The notes under the pieces are model-generated. The model was not told where the DNA came from and did not search any database. It saw only the letters and a list, made by a program, of their open reading frames with translations. A DNA stretch of 64,000 bases from Dermatophilaceae bacterium Soc4.6 (GTDB lineage: Bacteria; Actinomycetota; Actinomycetes; Actinomycetales; Dermatophilaceae): NCBI GenBank assembly GCA_039889245.1, contig JAZGVH010000002.1:2728001-2792000 (forward strand), given 5' to 3'. Shown here piece by piece: positions 34,159-43,152 of the stretch. Both the position numbers and the translations under genes were made by a program. The stretch's first letter is position 1, and each line of letters begins with the position of its first letter.

Positions 34159-35217
34159 GTGACGACACAGCGAGGCAGTCGCGACCGAGCGCGGATCGTC
34201 GACGTCGCGCGGGCCGCCGAGGTCTCGCGCCAGACCGTGAGCAACGTCGTCAACCAGCCGCACAAGGTCGCCCCCGAGACGCTCGAGCGGGTGCGGCGCG
34301 AGATCGACCGGCTGGGCTTCCGACCCAGCCGGGCCGCCCGCACGCTGCGCCAGGAGCGTGCCGGCGCCTGGGGTCTCGAGCTGAACTCGCTCGGCGTCGG
34401 GCGGCTCGGCAGCGTGCTCGACCCCTTCCTCGTGCACCTGACGAGCAGCTCGCGCCTGCACGACTCCCACGTCGTGCCCTTCACCGCGGCCGACAACGAC
34501 GACCCCATCCCGGCCTACGAGGACATGCTCGCGTCCCGCATCGCCGACGGTTTCGTCCTCACCGACACCCGCCACGGTGACCCTCGACCGCGCTGGCTGC
34601 GCGACCACGCGGTGCCCTTCGCGTCCTTCGGCCGGATCTGGGACGACCCGAGCGAGGCCAACTGGGTGGACGTCGACGGCGCCGCAGGCGTGGAGGCCGG
34701 GGTCCGGCACCTCGTCGACTCCGGATTCGACCGGGTCGGCTTCCTCGGCTGGCCCGACGGTTCCCCGGTCGGCGACGACCGCCTCGACGGGTGGGCCCGG
34801 ACCGTGGCCGACCTCGGCGTCGCGCACCCTGACTGGCACGCTGCGAGCGCGCAGGACCTCGGGCCCGCGGCCGCGGCGGCCGCACCCCTCATCGACGCCA
34901 TCGGGCGCGGTGGTGCGCTCGTCTGCGCGTCGGACGTCCTCGCCGTCGGCGCCTGGCAGGTGCTCCTCCAGAGGCAGTGGGCCGTCGGCGTGGACTTCGC
35001 GCTGGTCGGGTTCGACGACACCGACCTGGCGGCGTCGCTGCACCTGACCAGCGTGCGGCAGCCGCTCGCCGCCGTCGCCGACCGCGTCCTGCACCTCCTC
35101 GGCTCGTGGGGCACCGAGCCACCTCAGCCCCACGGGCTCCTGCTCACTCCCGAGCTGGTCATCCGGGCCAGCTCGTCCCCCGCGGGAGACCGCGCGACCG
35201 AAAGAGGCACGACATGA
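34159..35217 (+). CDS. LacI-family transcriptional regulator
   Basis: 352 residues. Helix-turn-helix and hinge helix: IVDVARAAEVSRQTVSNVVN, then GFRPSRAARTLRQ. The effector domain is of the periplasmic-binding type (VDVDGAAGVEAGVRHLVDSG, ALVCASDVLAVGAWQVLL, FALVGFDDTDLAASLHLTSV). GTG 34159 with GAGGAGGG upstream. Its stop overlaps the solute-binding protein start (ATGA), so it is transcribed with the transporter and probably represses it together with the divergent hydrolase, via the two TGAACGTTC sites upstream. Confidence 0.95.
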   Translation: MTTQRGSRDRARIVDVARAAEVSRQTVSNVVNQPHKVAPETLERVRREIDRLGFRPSRAARTLRQERAGAWGLELNSLGVGRLGSVLDPFLVHLTSSSRLHDSHVVPFTAADNDDPIPAYEDMLASRIADGFVLTDTRHGDPRPRWLRDHAVPFASFGRIWDDPSEANWVDVDGAAGVEAGVRHLVDSGFDRVGFLGWPDGSPVGDDRLDGWARTVADLGVAHPDWHAASAQDLGPAAAAAAPLIDAIGRGGALVCASDVLAVGAWQVLLQRQWAVGVDFALVGFDDTDLAASLHLTSVRQPLAAVADRVLHLLGSWGTEPPQPHGLLLTPELVIRASSSPAGDRATERGTT

Positions 35218-36464
35218 CACGACGTACTGCGCGCGGGACGGCACTGCTGTCGATGACCGCCGCCGGAGCCCTGGCGCTGGGTGCCTGCGGAGGAGGGGGA
35301 TTCAGCAGCAGCTCGCCCGCCCAGAACACCAGCAAGGGCCCGGTCAAGCTCAGTGTGATGATCGGCAGCTCCGGTGACGCCGAGACGACCGCGGTCAAGG
35401 CGGCCACCTCCGCGTGGGCGAGCAAGACCGGCAACACGGTCGAGGTGATCGCGGCCTCCGACCTCAACCAGCAGCTGGGGCAGGCCTTCGCGAGCACCAG
35501 CCCACCCGACGTCTTCTACACCGACGCCAGCAAGATCGGCACCTACGCCAAGGCCGGCAACCTCTTCGCCTACGGCGACCAGGTCAAGGACGCCGGCTTC
35601 ATCGACTCGCTCGTGACGGCCTTCACCTACGACAACAAGTTCTACTGCGCGCCCAAGGACGTCTCGACCCTGGCGCTCGAGATCAACACCGACCTGTGGG
35701 CCAAGGCCGGCCTCACCGACGCCGACGTACCCACCGACTGGGCGGGTCTCGAGTCCGTCGCCAAGAAGCTCACCTCGGGCAAGGTCACCGGGCTGGTGAT
35801 CGGCAACGACATCAACCGCAGCGGGGCCTTCATGAAGCAGGCTGGCGGGTGGGTGGTCTCACCCGAGGGCGCCTTCACCGCCACCAGCCCGGGAGCCCTG
35901 CAGGGTCTGCAGGAGGTGCAGAAGATGATGAAGGCGGGGACGCTGAAGTTCAACACGGACACCTCGCCGGCGACGGGATGGGGTGGTGAGGCGTTCGGCA
36001 AGGGCATCGGCGCCATGACCATCGAGGGCAACTGGATCGCCGGCGGTCTGAAGGACTACCCGGCGATCAAGTACAAGGTCGTCGAGCTGCCGGCCGGGCC
36101 CGCGGGCAAGGGCACCCTGCTGTTCTCCAACTGCTGGGGCATCGCGGCCAAGTCGCCCAACCAGGCCGCGGCGGTCGACCTGGTGAAGTCGCTCATCGCC
36201 ACCGACCAGCAGATGGCCTTCGCCAAGGCCTTCGGTGTCATGCCGTCGACGACCGCCGGCGCGACGGCCTTCGCGACCGCCTACCCTGATTCGGCGGCGT
36301 TCGTCGCCGGGGCGTCATACGGGCAGGGGCCGGTCAACCTCGCCGGTGTCGACGACGTGATGGCCAAGTTCAACTCCGAGGTCGCAACGCTCGGCAAGGG
36401 GAGCGACCCGGCCCCGATGCTCGCCGAGCTCCAGAAGAACGGCGCCGCCGCCGTCGGCGGCTGA
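35214..36464 (+). CDS. Sugar ABC transporter substrate-binding lipoprotein
   Basis: 416 residues, MalE/UgpB-like (family 1 solute-binding protein). Signal peptide with lipobox ALGAC (Cys25). SASPPDVFYTDASKI-like ligand-loop region, then GWGGEAFGKGIGAMTIEGNW and FAKAFGVMPST are typical. AAAGAGG precedes ATG 35214, which overlaps the regulator stop. It should bind an oligosaccharide outside the membrane; the adjacent debranching-type hydrolase points to an alpha-glucan or isomalto-type ligand (inference). Confidence 0.93.
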   Translation: MTRRTARGTALLSMTAAGALALGACGGGGFSSSSPAQNTSKGPVKLSVMIGSSGDAETTAVKAATSAWASKTGNTVEVIAASDLNQQLGQAFASTSPPDVFYTDASKIGTYAKAGNLFAYGDQVKDAGFIDSLVTAFTYDNKFYCAPKDVSTLALEINTDLWAKAGLTDADVPTDWAGLESVAKKLTSGKVTGLVIGNDINRSGAFMKQAGGWVVSPEGAFTATSPGALQGLQEVQKMMKAGTLKFNTDTSPATGWGGEAFGKGIGAMTIEGNWIAGGLKDYPAIKYKVVELPAGPAGKGTLLFSNCWGIAAKSPNQAAAVDLVKSLIATDQQMAFAKAFGVMPSTTAGATAFATAYPDSAAFVAGASYGQGPVNLAGVDDVMAKFNSEVATLGKGSDPAPMLAELQKNGAAAVGG

Positions 36465-36472
36465 CCTCCGTC

Positions 36473-37603
36473 ATGACCATCCCCGTCAGGACCACGGACG
36501 TCAGGACCACCCCCGACACGGCCCCTGCACCCCGCCGCCGCTTCGGCGGGGGCGGGGGGCTGCGCGGGCACGAGACCGCCGCGGGCTGGCTCTTCATCGC
36601 CCCGATGGTGGTCATCCTCATGGTGTTCCTCGTCATCCCCATCGTCATGGCCCTGTGGGTCAGCCTCACCAGCTGGAACGGCTCGATGAACCCCTTCGGC
36701 GGTGGAGCCGGCGCCGAGTTCGTGGGGGTGAAGAACTACACCGCCCTCGTCGCGCAGGACGGTCTGACCCGGTCGAACTTCATGCAGTCGATCGGCAACA
36801 CCTTCTGGTACGTGCTCCTCGTGGTGCCGCTCCAGACCGTCCTCGCCCTCGCCCTGGCCCTGCTGGTCACCAACAGGATGCTCAAGGCCAAGGGCTTCTT
36901 CCGGACGACGTTCTACTTCCCCTCGGTCACGAGCTCGATCGCCATCTCGACGGTCTTCCTCTTCCTCTTCTCCAACAGCGGGGCGGTCAACGCGTTCCTC
37001 AAGCTGCTGGGCATCGACGGCCCGCAGTGGTTCACCGACTCACGTGGTCTGGTGCACCTGCTGTTCAACGCCGTGGGGGTCGACAACCCGGCGTGGGGAG
37101 CGCACGACCTCCTCGGCCGCAGCCTGTGGGACTGGCTCTCCGGCCCGTCGGTGGCCATGTGCGTCATCATCATCCTGGTCGTCTGGACCACATCGGGCAC
37201 CTTCATGCTCATGTTCATCGCGGCGCTGCAGGACCTGCCGCTGGACGTGGACGAGGCCGCCGCCCTCGACGGCACCAGTGGCTGGCAGAAGCTGCGGTTC
37301 GTCACCGTGCCCATGATCAAGCCCGCGGTCTTCCTCGTGCTGACCCTCGGCCTCATCGGCACGTGGCAGGTCTTCGACCAGATCTACGTCATGGGCAAGG
37401 GGGCGCCCTCGGGCACGACGCTCTCCCCGGCCTACCTCTCCTACCAGCAGAGCTTCGGCAACTTCAAGTACGGGTCCGGTGCCGCGATGGCCTTCGTCGT
37501 CTTCCTGATCATCGTCGTGCTGACCCGGATGCAGCGCTACGTCCTCACCGACAAGGACGAGCGGCGGTCGCTGCTGCGGCGCCGGAAGGGAGCAGGCTCG
37601 TGA
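36473..37603 (+). CDS. Sugar ABC transporter permease, MalF/UgpA type
   Basis: 376 residues. After a ~38-residue proline/arginine-rich cytoplasmic lead come about six membrane helices. FFRTTFYFPSVTSSIAISTV and the EAA loop LDVDEAAALDGTSGWQKLRF identify the MalF/UgpA class. A roughly 50-residue insert (LGIDGPQWFTDSRGLVHLLF onward) between helices makes it longer than UgpA (~295). It follows the binding-protein gene by eight bases and overlaps the next permease by four (GTGA). Confidence 0.93.
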   Translation: MTIPVRTTDVRTTPDTAPAPRRRFGGGGGLRGHETAAGWLFIAPMVVILMVFLVIPIVMALWVSLTSWNGSMNPFGGGAGAEFVGVKNYTALVAQDGLTRSNFMQSIGNTFWYVLLVVPLQTVLALALALLVTNRMLKAKGFFRTTFYFPSVTSSIAISTVFLFLFSNSGAVNAFLKLLGIDGPQWFTDSRGLVHLLFNAVGVDNPAWGAHDLLGRSLWDWLSGPSVAMCVIIILVVWTTSGTFMLMFIAALQDLPLDVDEAAALDGTSGWQKLRFVTVPMIKPAVFLVLTLGLIGTWQVFDQIYVMGKGAPSGTTLSPAYLSYQQSFGNFKYGSGAAMAFVVFLIIVVLTRMQRYVLTDKDERRSLLRRRKGAGS

Positions 37604-38454
37604 CCAGCCGCACGTCCCCCACCCGCCAGGCACTGCTCTACCTGGCCCTGGCCCTCTTCTCCATCCTGTTCCTCTACCCCTTCATCGTCGAGATCGTCAC
37701 GTCGTTCAAGACCGACCCCGATGCCGTCAACAACCCGCTCTCGCTGATCCCCAACCCGTTCTCGTTGGCCACGTGGCAGGGCATCTTCGGCCGGGGCTCG
37801 TCGTCGCTGCCCTTCCCCACGTGGATCGGCAACTCGGTGCTGGTCGCCGTCGTGGTCACCGTCTCGCGCGTCTTCCTCGACAGCCTCGCGGGCTATGCCC
37901 TCTCGCGGCTGCGGTTCCGGGGACGCGGCTTCGTCTTCGCCGCGGTGCTCGCGGTCATGAGCGTGCCCGGCGTCGCCCTCCTCGTGCCCAAGTTCCTGAT
38001 GGTCAACTATCTGGGGATCTACGACACCTACACGGCGATGATCCTGCCGCTGGTCGTCGACGCGGCCGGGGTCTTCATCATGAAGCAGTTCTTCGACTCG
38101 GTCCCGATCTCGATCGAGGAGGCCGCGCGGATGGACGGCGCGAGCATCTTCCGCACCTTCTGGTCGGTCGTCCTGCCCATGGCGAGACCGGCTCTCATCA
38201 CCCTCACGATCCTGTCCTTCCAGGGGTCGTGGAACGAGTTCACCCACTTCCTCGTCGTCACCCGGGGCACGGCCGAGCACCAGACCCTGGTCACCGGGCT
38301 CGCCTCGCTCACCAGCGGCCAGCTGGGAGCGGGCACGCAGTACCCGCTCAAGCTGGGCGCCGCGCTCCTCACGACGATCCCGGTGGCCGTGCTCTTCTTC
38401 TCGCTCCAGCGCTACTTCGTGCGTGGAGCCACCGAAGGCGGCGTCAAGGGGTGA
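37600..38454 (+). CDS. Sugar ABC transporter permease, MalG/UgpE type
   Basis: 284 residues, six membrane helices. FLYPFIVEIVTSFKTDPDAV near the N-terminus, ALSRLRFRGRG, and the EAA loop ISIEEAARMDGASIFRTFWS are the MalG/UgpE markers; the C-terminus RYFVRGATEGGVKG is also typical. GTG 37600 with AAGGGAG upstream. No ATPase gene is present in the cluster, so a shared MsmK/MsiK-type ATPase encoded elsewhere must energise it, as is common in actinobacteria. Confidence 0.93.
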   Translation: MTSRTSPTRQALLYLALALFSILFLYPFIVEIVTSFKTDPDAVNNPLSLIPNPFSLATWQGIFGRGSSSLPFPTWIGNSVLVAVVVTVSRVFLDSLAGYALSRLRFRGRGFVFAAVLAVMSVPGVALLVPKFLMVNYLGIYDTYTAMILPLVVDAAGVFIMKQFFDSVPISIEEAARMDGASIFRTFWSVVLPMARPALITLTILSFQGSWNEFTHFLVVTRGTAEHQTLVTGLASLTSGQLGAGTQYPLKLGAALLTTIPVAVLFFSLQRYFVRGATEGGVKG

Positions 38455-38461
38455 CGGACCC

Positions 38462-38467
38462 CAGAAT
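38462..38467 (+). promoter_or_regulatory. -10-like box CAGAAT, leaderless promoter
   Basis: CAGAAT is followed by six bases and the ATG at 38474. It departs from TANNNT at the first position. Confidence 0.35.
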
Positions 38468-38473
38468 GGGGGC

Positions 38474-38917
38474 ATGACCGTCCACCTGCTCACTGGCGTG
38501 AACCGCACGGTCGGCGACGCGATGGTGACGACCCCGGTGACGCACCCGCCCGAGACGACGCTCGCCGAGGCGGCGGCCTCGCTGGACAACCCCCACCGTC
38601 ACCTCCTGCTCATCGTCGACGACGGTCGCCTGCTCGGCACCGTGAAGCGGGAGGACCTGGGCGGGGTCTCGGGTGCGGACGCGCTCGCGCTGACCGTCGC
38701 CCGGGACGGCCGCACAGCGCGGGCCGACGACGAGCTGGGGCCGGTGTGGGCGGCGATGACGGCGGCGGGCGAGCGGCGTCGAGCGGTCGTCGACGACGAC
38801 GGCACCCTGCTGGGGCTGCTCTGCCTCAAGCGGAGCGGCACGGGGTTCTGCACCGACGAGGGTGTGCGGTCCCGATCGGCGGCGCGGGCCGGTCAGCCCG
38901 GCGTCCGCTGCGGCTGA
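38474..38917 (+). CDS. CBS-domain protein
   Basis: 147 residues built from two CBS repeats: VGDAMVTTPVTHPPETTLAE ... LIVDDGRLLGTVKREDL, and ARADDELGPVWAAMTAAGER ... VVDDDGTLLGLLCLKRS. Tandem CBS pairs usually bind adenosine nucleotides. No fused effector domain. The ~20-residue tail carries Cys and Arg with no clear pattern. It follows the sugar permease by 19 bases, but has its own promoter-like box and no known link with sugar transport. Confidence 0.85.
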   Translation: MTVHLLTGVNRTVGDAMVTTPVTHPPETTLAEAAASLDNPHRHLLLIVDDGRLLGTVKREDLGGVSGADALALTVARDGRTARADDELGPVWAAMTAAGERRRAVVDDDGTLLGLLCLKRSGTGFCTDEGVRSRSAARAGQPGVRCG

Positions 38918-38921
38918 CGCC

Positions 38922-40097
38922 TTACCGCGAGGCCCGCCGACCCGGCACGACGGGGATGCGGCGTCCCCGCCAGGTCACCTCGCGGCGCACGGTCGTGAGC
39001 AGCGTCGACCGCGCGAAGATCAGGGTGAAGGCGAGCAGGGGCAGCGGGAAGACGGCCCACGTCCACCACCGGAAGGTGCCGACCCTGCGCAGGAGCGCCC
39101 GCAGCTGCAGGGCGATGGCCGGCCAGGCCACCGCATACAGGGCGGGGTGGGCGACGCCGGTGAGCCGGTGCCCGACCACGGTCGAGGCGAGCAGGAGGAG
39201 CGCCCCCACGGTGACGGCCCAGTGGCTGGCGACCCACAGCGCGGCGGCGAGGGCCGACCAGCGGTGGGCGGCACCGGCCCCGGAGGCGATGTTCTTGCTC
39301 CACCCCTCGAGCAGCTGACGCGGCCCGACGGGATACATCCGCATCTGTATGGAGCCTCCGCCGAGGAAGCAGCGCACGCCGAGACCGTTGCGCCAGTAGG
39401 CCGCGGCGAGACGAACGTCGTCGAGGACCTCTGCGCGCACCGCCGCATGACCGCCGGCCTGCTCGTAGTCGGCGACCGACGTGAGCAGGACGGGGCCGTA
39501 GGCCATCGGTGGGTCGGGACGCCGCCGCGAGAAGGCGCCGCTGGCGAGCACGGCCATGACGTTGAAGTAGGCCGACAGCTGCTCGTAGGGCTGTGCGGCC
39601 CGATGGCGCGGCTGCACCGATACGAGGCCGCCGTGCCGCCCCAGCAGCACCAGGAGCCCGTCGAGGGCGTCGGGGGCGAGCACCGTGTCGGCGTCGAGGA
39701 AGAGCAGGGTCGAGCCCGTGGCGGTGGTGGCGCCCCGGTGACAGGCCCAGGCCTTGCCGGTCCAGCCGGGAGCCGGCCCACCCGACTCGATGACGGTGGC
39801 CCCGGCCGCCCGGGCGATCTCGGCCGTGCCGTCGTCGGAGCCGTCGTCGACGACGACGACCTCCCGGGCGGGAGTCCGGAGCGCGGACAGTGACGCGAGC
39901 AGCAGCGGCAGGCTCGCCGCCTCGTTGCGGGCCGGGACGACGACCGAGACCGACGAGGGGAGTCGGCCGGCGGCCTCGCCGCTGCCGCCGACTGGGCCCG
40001 CTCCGGTGTCACGGGGGACATCCTGCGCGTCCGCGACCAGGAGGTGGGCGACGAGCCCGGCCAGCAGCAGGAGGGCCAGCAGGAGCAGGGTGCTCAC
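38922..40097 (-). CDS. Membrane glycosyltransferase family 2 (carotenoid glycosyltransferase, CrtQ-like)
   Basis: 391 residues. An N-terminal hydrophobic helix, then a GT-A domain: VSVVVPARNEAASLPLLLAS, VVVDDGSDDGTAEIARAAGA, the D-x-D-like LFLDADTVLAPDALDG, and the acceptor-side QLLEGWSKNIASGAG (QxxRW-like position). Three to four hydrophobic helices end the protein. The layout matches CrtQ of the staphyloxanthin pathway and other lipid-type GT2 enzymes. GTG 40097 overlaps the P450 stop (GTGA), so it is the last gene of the carotenoid operon and probably glycosylates an oxidised carotenoid. Sugar donor and exact substrate unknown. Confidence 0.82.
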   Translation of the reverse strand: MSTLLLLALLLLAGLVAHLLVADAQDVPRDTGAGPVGGSGEAAGRLPSSVSVVVPARNEAASLPLLLASLSALRTPAREVVVVDDGSDDGTAEIARAAGATVIESGGPAPGWTGKAWACHRGATTATGSTLLFLDADTVLAPDALDGLLVLLGRHGGLVSVQPRHRAAQPYEQLSAYFNVMAVLASGAFSRRRPDPPMAYGPVLLTSVADYEQAGGHAAVRAEVLDDVRLAAAYWRNGLGVRCFLGGGSIQMRMYPVGPRQLLEGWSKNIASGAGAAHRWSALAAALWVASHWAVTVGALLLLASTVVGHRLTGVAHPALYAVAWPAIALQLRALLRRVGTFRWWTWAVFPLPLLAFTLIFARSTLLTTVRREVTWRGRRIPVVPGRRASR

Positions 40098-41491
40098 GTC
40101 CGGGGGGCGGCCTGCGAGGTGCCGGGAGCAACGGGGGTCACGCGCAGTCGCATGCCGCCCTGGGGGTGGACGGCGACCAGGGTCTGCGCGTGGGGGCGTG
40201 ACCAGCCGGGGGTGGTGGTGACCCGGTGGTCGGCGAGCAGCTCGCTGAGCACGACGGTCATCTCGCCGAGCGCGAACTCGCGGCCGATGCACAGGCGCGG
40301 GCCGAGCCCGAAGGGCAGGTAGTCAGACCGGGCCCGGGTCGCGGTGCCGTCGAGGAACCGCTCGGGGCGGAACTGCTCGGCCTGCGGCCACGACTCCTCG
40401 CGCCGGTGCAGCAGCCAGGGGCTGATGATCACGGTGGTGCCGGCGGGCACGGGGATCCCGCCGATCAGGTCGGGCTCCGACGAGCGACGCGAGACCACCC
40501 AGGCCGGGGGGAAGAGGCGCAGCGACTCGTCGACCACGGCGCGGGTCCACGGCAGGTCGGCGGCGGCCGCGACCAGGGACGTCGTCGTTCCCCGCGCACG
40601 CGCCTCCGCCCGCAGGCGGTCCTGCGCCGACTGGTCCTCGGCGAGCAGCATGACGGTCCAGGACAGGGCGGCGGCGACGGTCTCGTGCCCGGCCACGACC
40701 ATGGTGACGAGCTCGTCGCGGATCTCCTTGTCGCTGAGGCCGCCGTCGAGCAGGAGCCCCAGCAGGTCGTTGCCGTGCGAGCCCTCGCCGTGCGCGCGAC
40801 GAGAGTCGATCAGGTCGTGGCACAGGGCGTCGAGGCGACGGGCGGTCGCGCGCAGCCGCAGGTTCATCGGGGTCGGCAGCCACGGTGGGACGGGCACGAT
40901 GGAGCGTCCCAGCGCCACGATCAGCTTGGCGGCCTTGCTGGTCGCGTCGAGCAGGTCGTGGGCTCGGTCGGAGAGGTCGGCGGAGAAGAGCGTGCGCCCC
41001 ACGACGTCGAGCGCGATCCGCATCGAGACCTGCGAGAGGTCGACGACCTCACCCTCGGGCGGGAGATGCGACCAGCTGGCCGTGGCGGCCCGCGCTGCGG
41101 CCCGCACCTCGTCGGTGGCGTCGTCGAGGCGGCGGTGGTGGAAGGCGGGGGCGGCGACGCGTCGGTGCTCGATCCAGCTGGGGTCGCTGGAGGCGAGCAG
41201 GCCCGGGCCGGTGACCCGGCCGAGCGCGGCATACTGCACCGTCTCCTTGCCCCAGTGGCGGGCGCCGGTCTGCAGCACCTGGCGCACGTCGGCGGGGTCG
41301 TTGAGCAGGAGCACCGGCGGCCCCGGCACCGGGTAGGCCGCGAGGTCGCCGTACTGGCGCTGGGTCGAGCCGAGGAAGGCGAGCGGGTCGGCGCGGACGG
41401 CCGTGAAGGCGCGCATCATGTCGCGGGGGGTGGGGCCGGGCACCCCGATGTCGGTCGGTTTGTGCGGGCTCGGACGCGTCTCGGTGCTCAC
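40094..41491 (-). CDS. Cytochrome P450
   Basis: 465 residues. I-helix oxygen motif AGHET (267-271), ExxR in DESLR (322-325), PERF in FRPERFLDG, and heme loop FGLGPRLCIGREFA with Cys401 as thiolate ligand. No membrane anchor, so probably soluble or peripherally bound. Relatives with this layout (WVVSRRSSEPDLIGG, IPVPAGTTV) include bacterial carotenoid hydroxylases such as CYP175A1, though family membership cannot be set from sequence reading alone. GTG 41491 overlaps the desaturase stop (GTGA). It is expected to hydroxylate or further oxidise the desaturated C40 chain. Confidence 0.9.
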   Translation of the reverse strand: MSTETRPSPHKPTDIGVPGPTPRDMMRAFTAVRADPLAFLGSTQRQYGDLAAYPVPGPPVLLLNDPADVRQVLQTGARHWGKETVQYAALGRVTGPGLLASSDPSWIEHRRVAAPAFHHRRLDDATDEVRAAARAATASWSHLPPEGEVVDLSQVSMRIALDVVGRTLFSADLSDRAHDLLDATSKAAKLIVALGRSIVPVPPWLPTPMNLRLRATARRLDALCHDLIDSRRAHGEGSHGNDLLGLLLDGGLSDKEIRDELVTMVVAGHETVAAALSWTVMLLAEDQSAQDRLRAEARARGTTTSLVAAAADLPWTRAVVDESLRLFPPAWVVSRRSSEPDLIGGIPVPAGTTVIISPWLLHRREESWPQAEQFRPERFLDGTATRARSDYLPFGLGPRLCIGREFALGEMTVVLSELLADHRVTTTPGWSRPHAQTLVAVHPQGGMRLRVTPVAPGTSQAAPRT

Positions 41492-43152
41492 GCGCGGACC
41501 GCCGGGTCGCGCACCGGCTGCTGGCGGGGGAGCGGCGTCGGCAGGGGACCGGTCGAGGTGTCTCCGCGGACGGCCTTGATCAGGATCTCGGCGCTGATCA
41601 GGCACATCGGCAGACCGATGCCCGGCAGCGTGCTGTGACCGGCGTAGTAGAGCCCGGCGACCTTGCGCGAGACGTTGCGACCACGCAGGAACGCGCTCTG
41701 TCGGGCGGTGTGGCCGAGGCCGAGGGCGCCCCCCGACCAGGCGTTGACGTCGGTGACGAAGTCGCCGGGGCCGATCGTGCGACGCACGACGACGCGCTCG
41801 GCGAGGTCGGGGATGTGTGCCCAGGAAGCGATCTGGGCGATGGCGGCGTCGGCGATGGCCTCCACCTGCGGGTCGCCCGCGCCGTCGACGCCGCCCGAGC
41901 CGATGCGGGGGTCCGCCGGCACGGGCACGAGCACGAAGAGGTTCTGGGTGCCCGGTGGGGCGACGGTGGCGTCGGTCGCCGACGGGCGGCAGACGTAGAG
42001 CGAGGCGGGGTCGGGCACGCGAGAGGGCGACCCGAGCACGGCGTCGAAGTTCTCGCTCCAGTCGGTCGTGAAGAACAGGGAGTGGTGCTCGAGGGTGGGC
42101 AGGGCGCCCTTGACGCCGAGCAGCACCAGGACCGCGCCGGGGCCCGAGTCCTTGCTGCGCCACCACTTCTCGGGATAGGTACGCAGGGCCGAGGGCAGCA
42201 TCCGGGTCTCGATGTGGTGCAGGTCGGCGGCACCGACCACGAGGTCGGCCTCGACGAGCCGCTCGGTCGCGTCGGTCGCATCGGTGTCGCCGACGCGCAC
42301 CGCGCTGACCCTGGCCGGGCGGCGGTCGCCGGCGAGCGACCACGGCCGTCGCCAGGACGAGGCCGCAGAGGCCTGCACCGGCTCGGTGACGATCTCGGTG
42401 ACCGTGGCGTTGGTGCGCACCCGCACACCCTCGGCCTCGGCCAGGCGGGTCAGCGACGCGACCACCTCGGTGAGCCCGCCCCGGGGGTAGAGCACCCCGT
42501 CGTCGAGGTCGAGGTGGCTCATCAGGTGGTACATGCTCGGTGCGCGGTCGGGCGAGGTGCCGAGGAAGACGGCGGGGTAGCCTAGCACCTGGGCCAGGCG
42601 GTTGTCGCGGAACGAGCGCGCGATGAAGCGGTCGAGCGGCTGCACCAGCAGGCGTACGAGGCGGGCGGCGTTGCGCAGCACGTCGGGTCGCAGCAGCGGG
42701 AGCAGCGACTGGTAGGTGGTGTAGAGGAAGCGGTCGACCGCGAGGTCGTAGACCTCCTTCGCCGAGACCAGGTAGGCGTCGAGGCGGGCACCGGCTCCGG
42801 GCTCGAGCTGCTCGAAGAGCCTGATCGCGTCGGCCCGGTCGGAGCGCACGTCGACCGGCTCGGGGGTGTCCTCGTAGAAGACGCGGTAGGCGGGGTCGAG
42901 GCGCACGAGGTCGAGCTGCTCGGCGGCGCTCGTGCCCACCAGCTCGTAGAAGTGCTCGAAGACCTGCGGCATGAGATACCACGACGGGCCGGTGTCGAAG
43001 CGGAAGCCGTCGTGGCTCCAGGTGCCGGCGCGACCACCGAGGGCGGCGTTCTTCTCCAGGACCTCGACGTCGTAGCCCTCGCGGGCGAGGAGGATCGAGG
43101 ACGCCAACCCGGCGACCCCACCGCCGATGACCACGGCGCGTCTGCTGCTCAT
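41488..43152 (-). CDS. crtI: Phytoene desaturase (CrtI family)
   Basis: 554 residues, somewhat longer than typical CrtI (~490-510). FAD-binding N-terminus VVIGGGVAGLASSILLAREG, GGRAGTWSHDGFRFDTGPSW, and the C-terminal signature AGHSTLPGIGLPMCLISAEI. Central insertions (DATDATERLVEAD, a run around VDGAGDPQVEAI) account for the extra length. It converts phytoene by sequential desaturation; the number of steps (neurosporene, lycopene or more) cannot be predicted. The ATG overlaps the crtB stop and its own stop overlaps the P450 start. Confidence 0.93.
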   Translation of the reverse strand: MSSRRAVVIGGGVAGLASSILLAREGYDVEVLEKNAALGGRAGTWSHDGFRFDTGPSWYLMPQVFEHFYELVGTSAAEQLDLVRLDPAYRVFYEDTPEPVDVRSDRADAIRLFEQLEPGAGARLDAYLVSAKEVYDLAVDRFLYTTYQSLLPLLRPDVLRNAARLVRLLVQPLDRFIARSFRDNRLAQVLGYPAVFLGTSPDRAPSMYHLMSHLDLDDGVLYPRGGLTEVVASLTRLAEAEGVRVRTNATVTEIVTEPVQASAASSWRRPWSLAGDRRPARVSAVRVGDTDATDATERLVEADLVVGAADLHHIETRMLPSALRTYPEKWWRSKDSGPGAVLVLLGVKGALPTLEHHSLFFTTDWSENFDAVLGSPSRVPDPASLYVCRPSATDATVAPPGTQNLFVLVPVPADPRIGSGGVDGAGDPQVEAIADAAIAQIASWAHIPDLAERVVVRRTIGPGDFVTDVNAWSGGALGLGHTARQSAFLRGRNVSRKVAGLYYAGHSTLPGIGLPMCLISAEILIKAVRGDTSTGPLPTPLPRQQPVRDPAVRA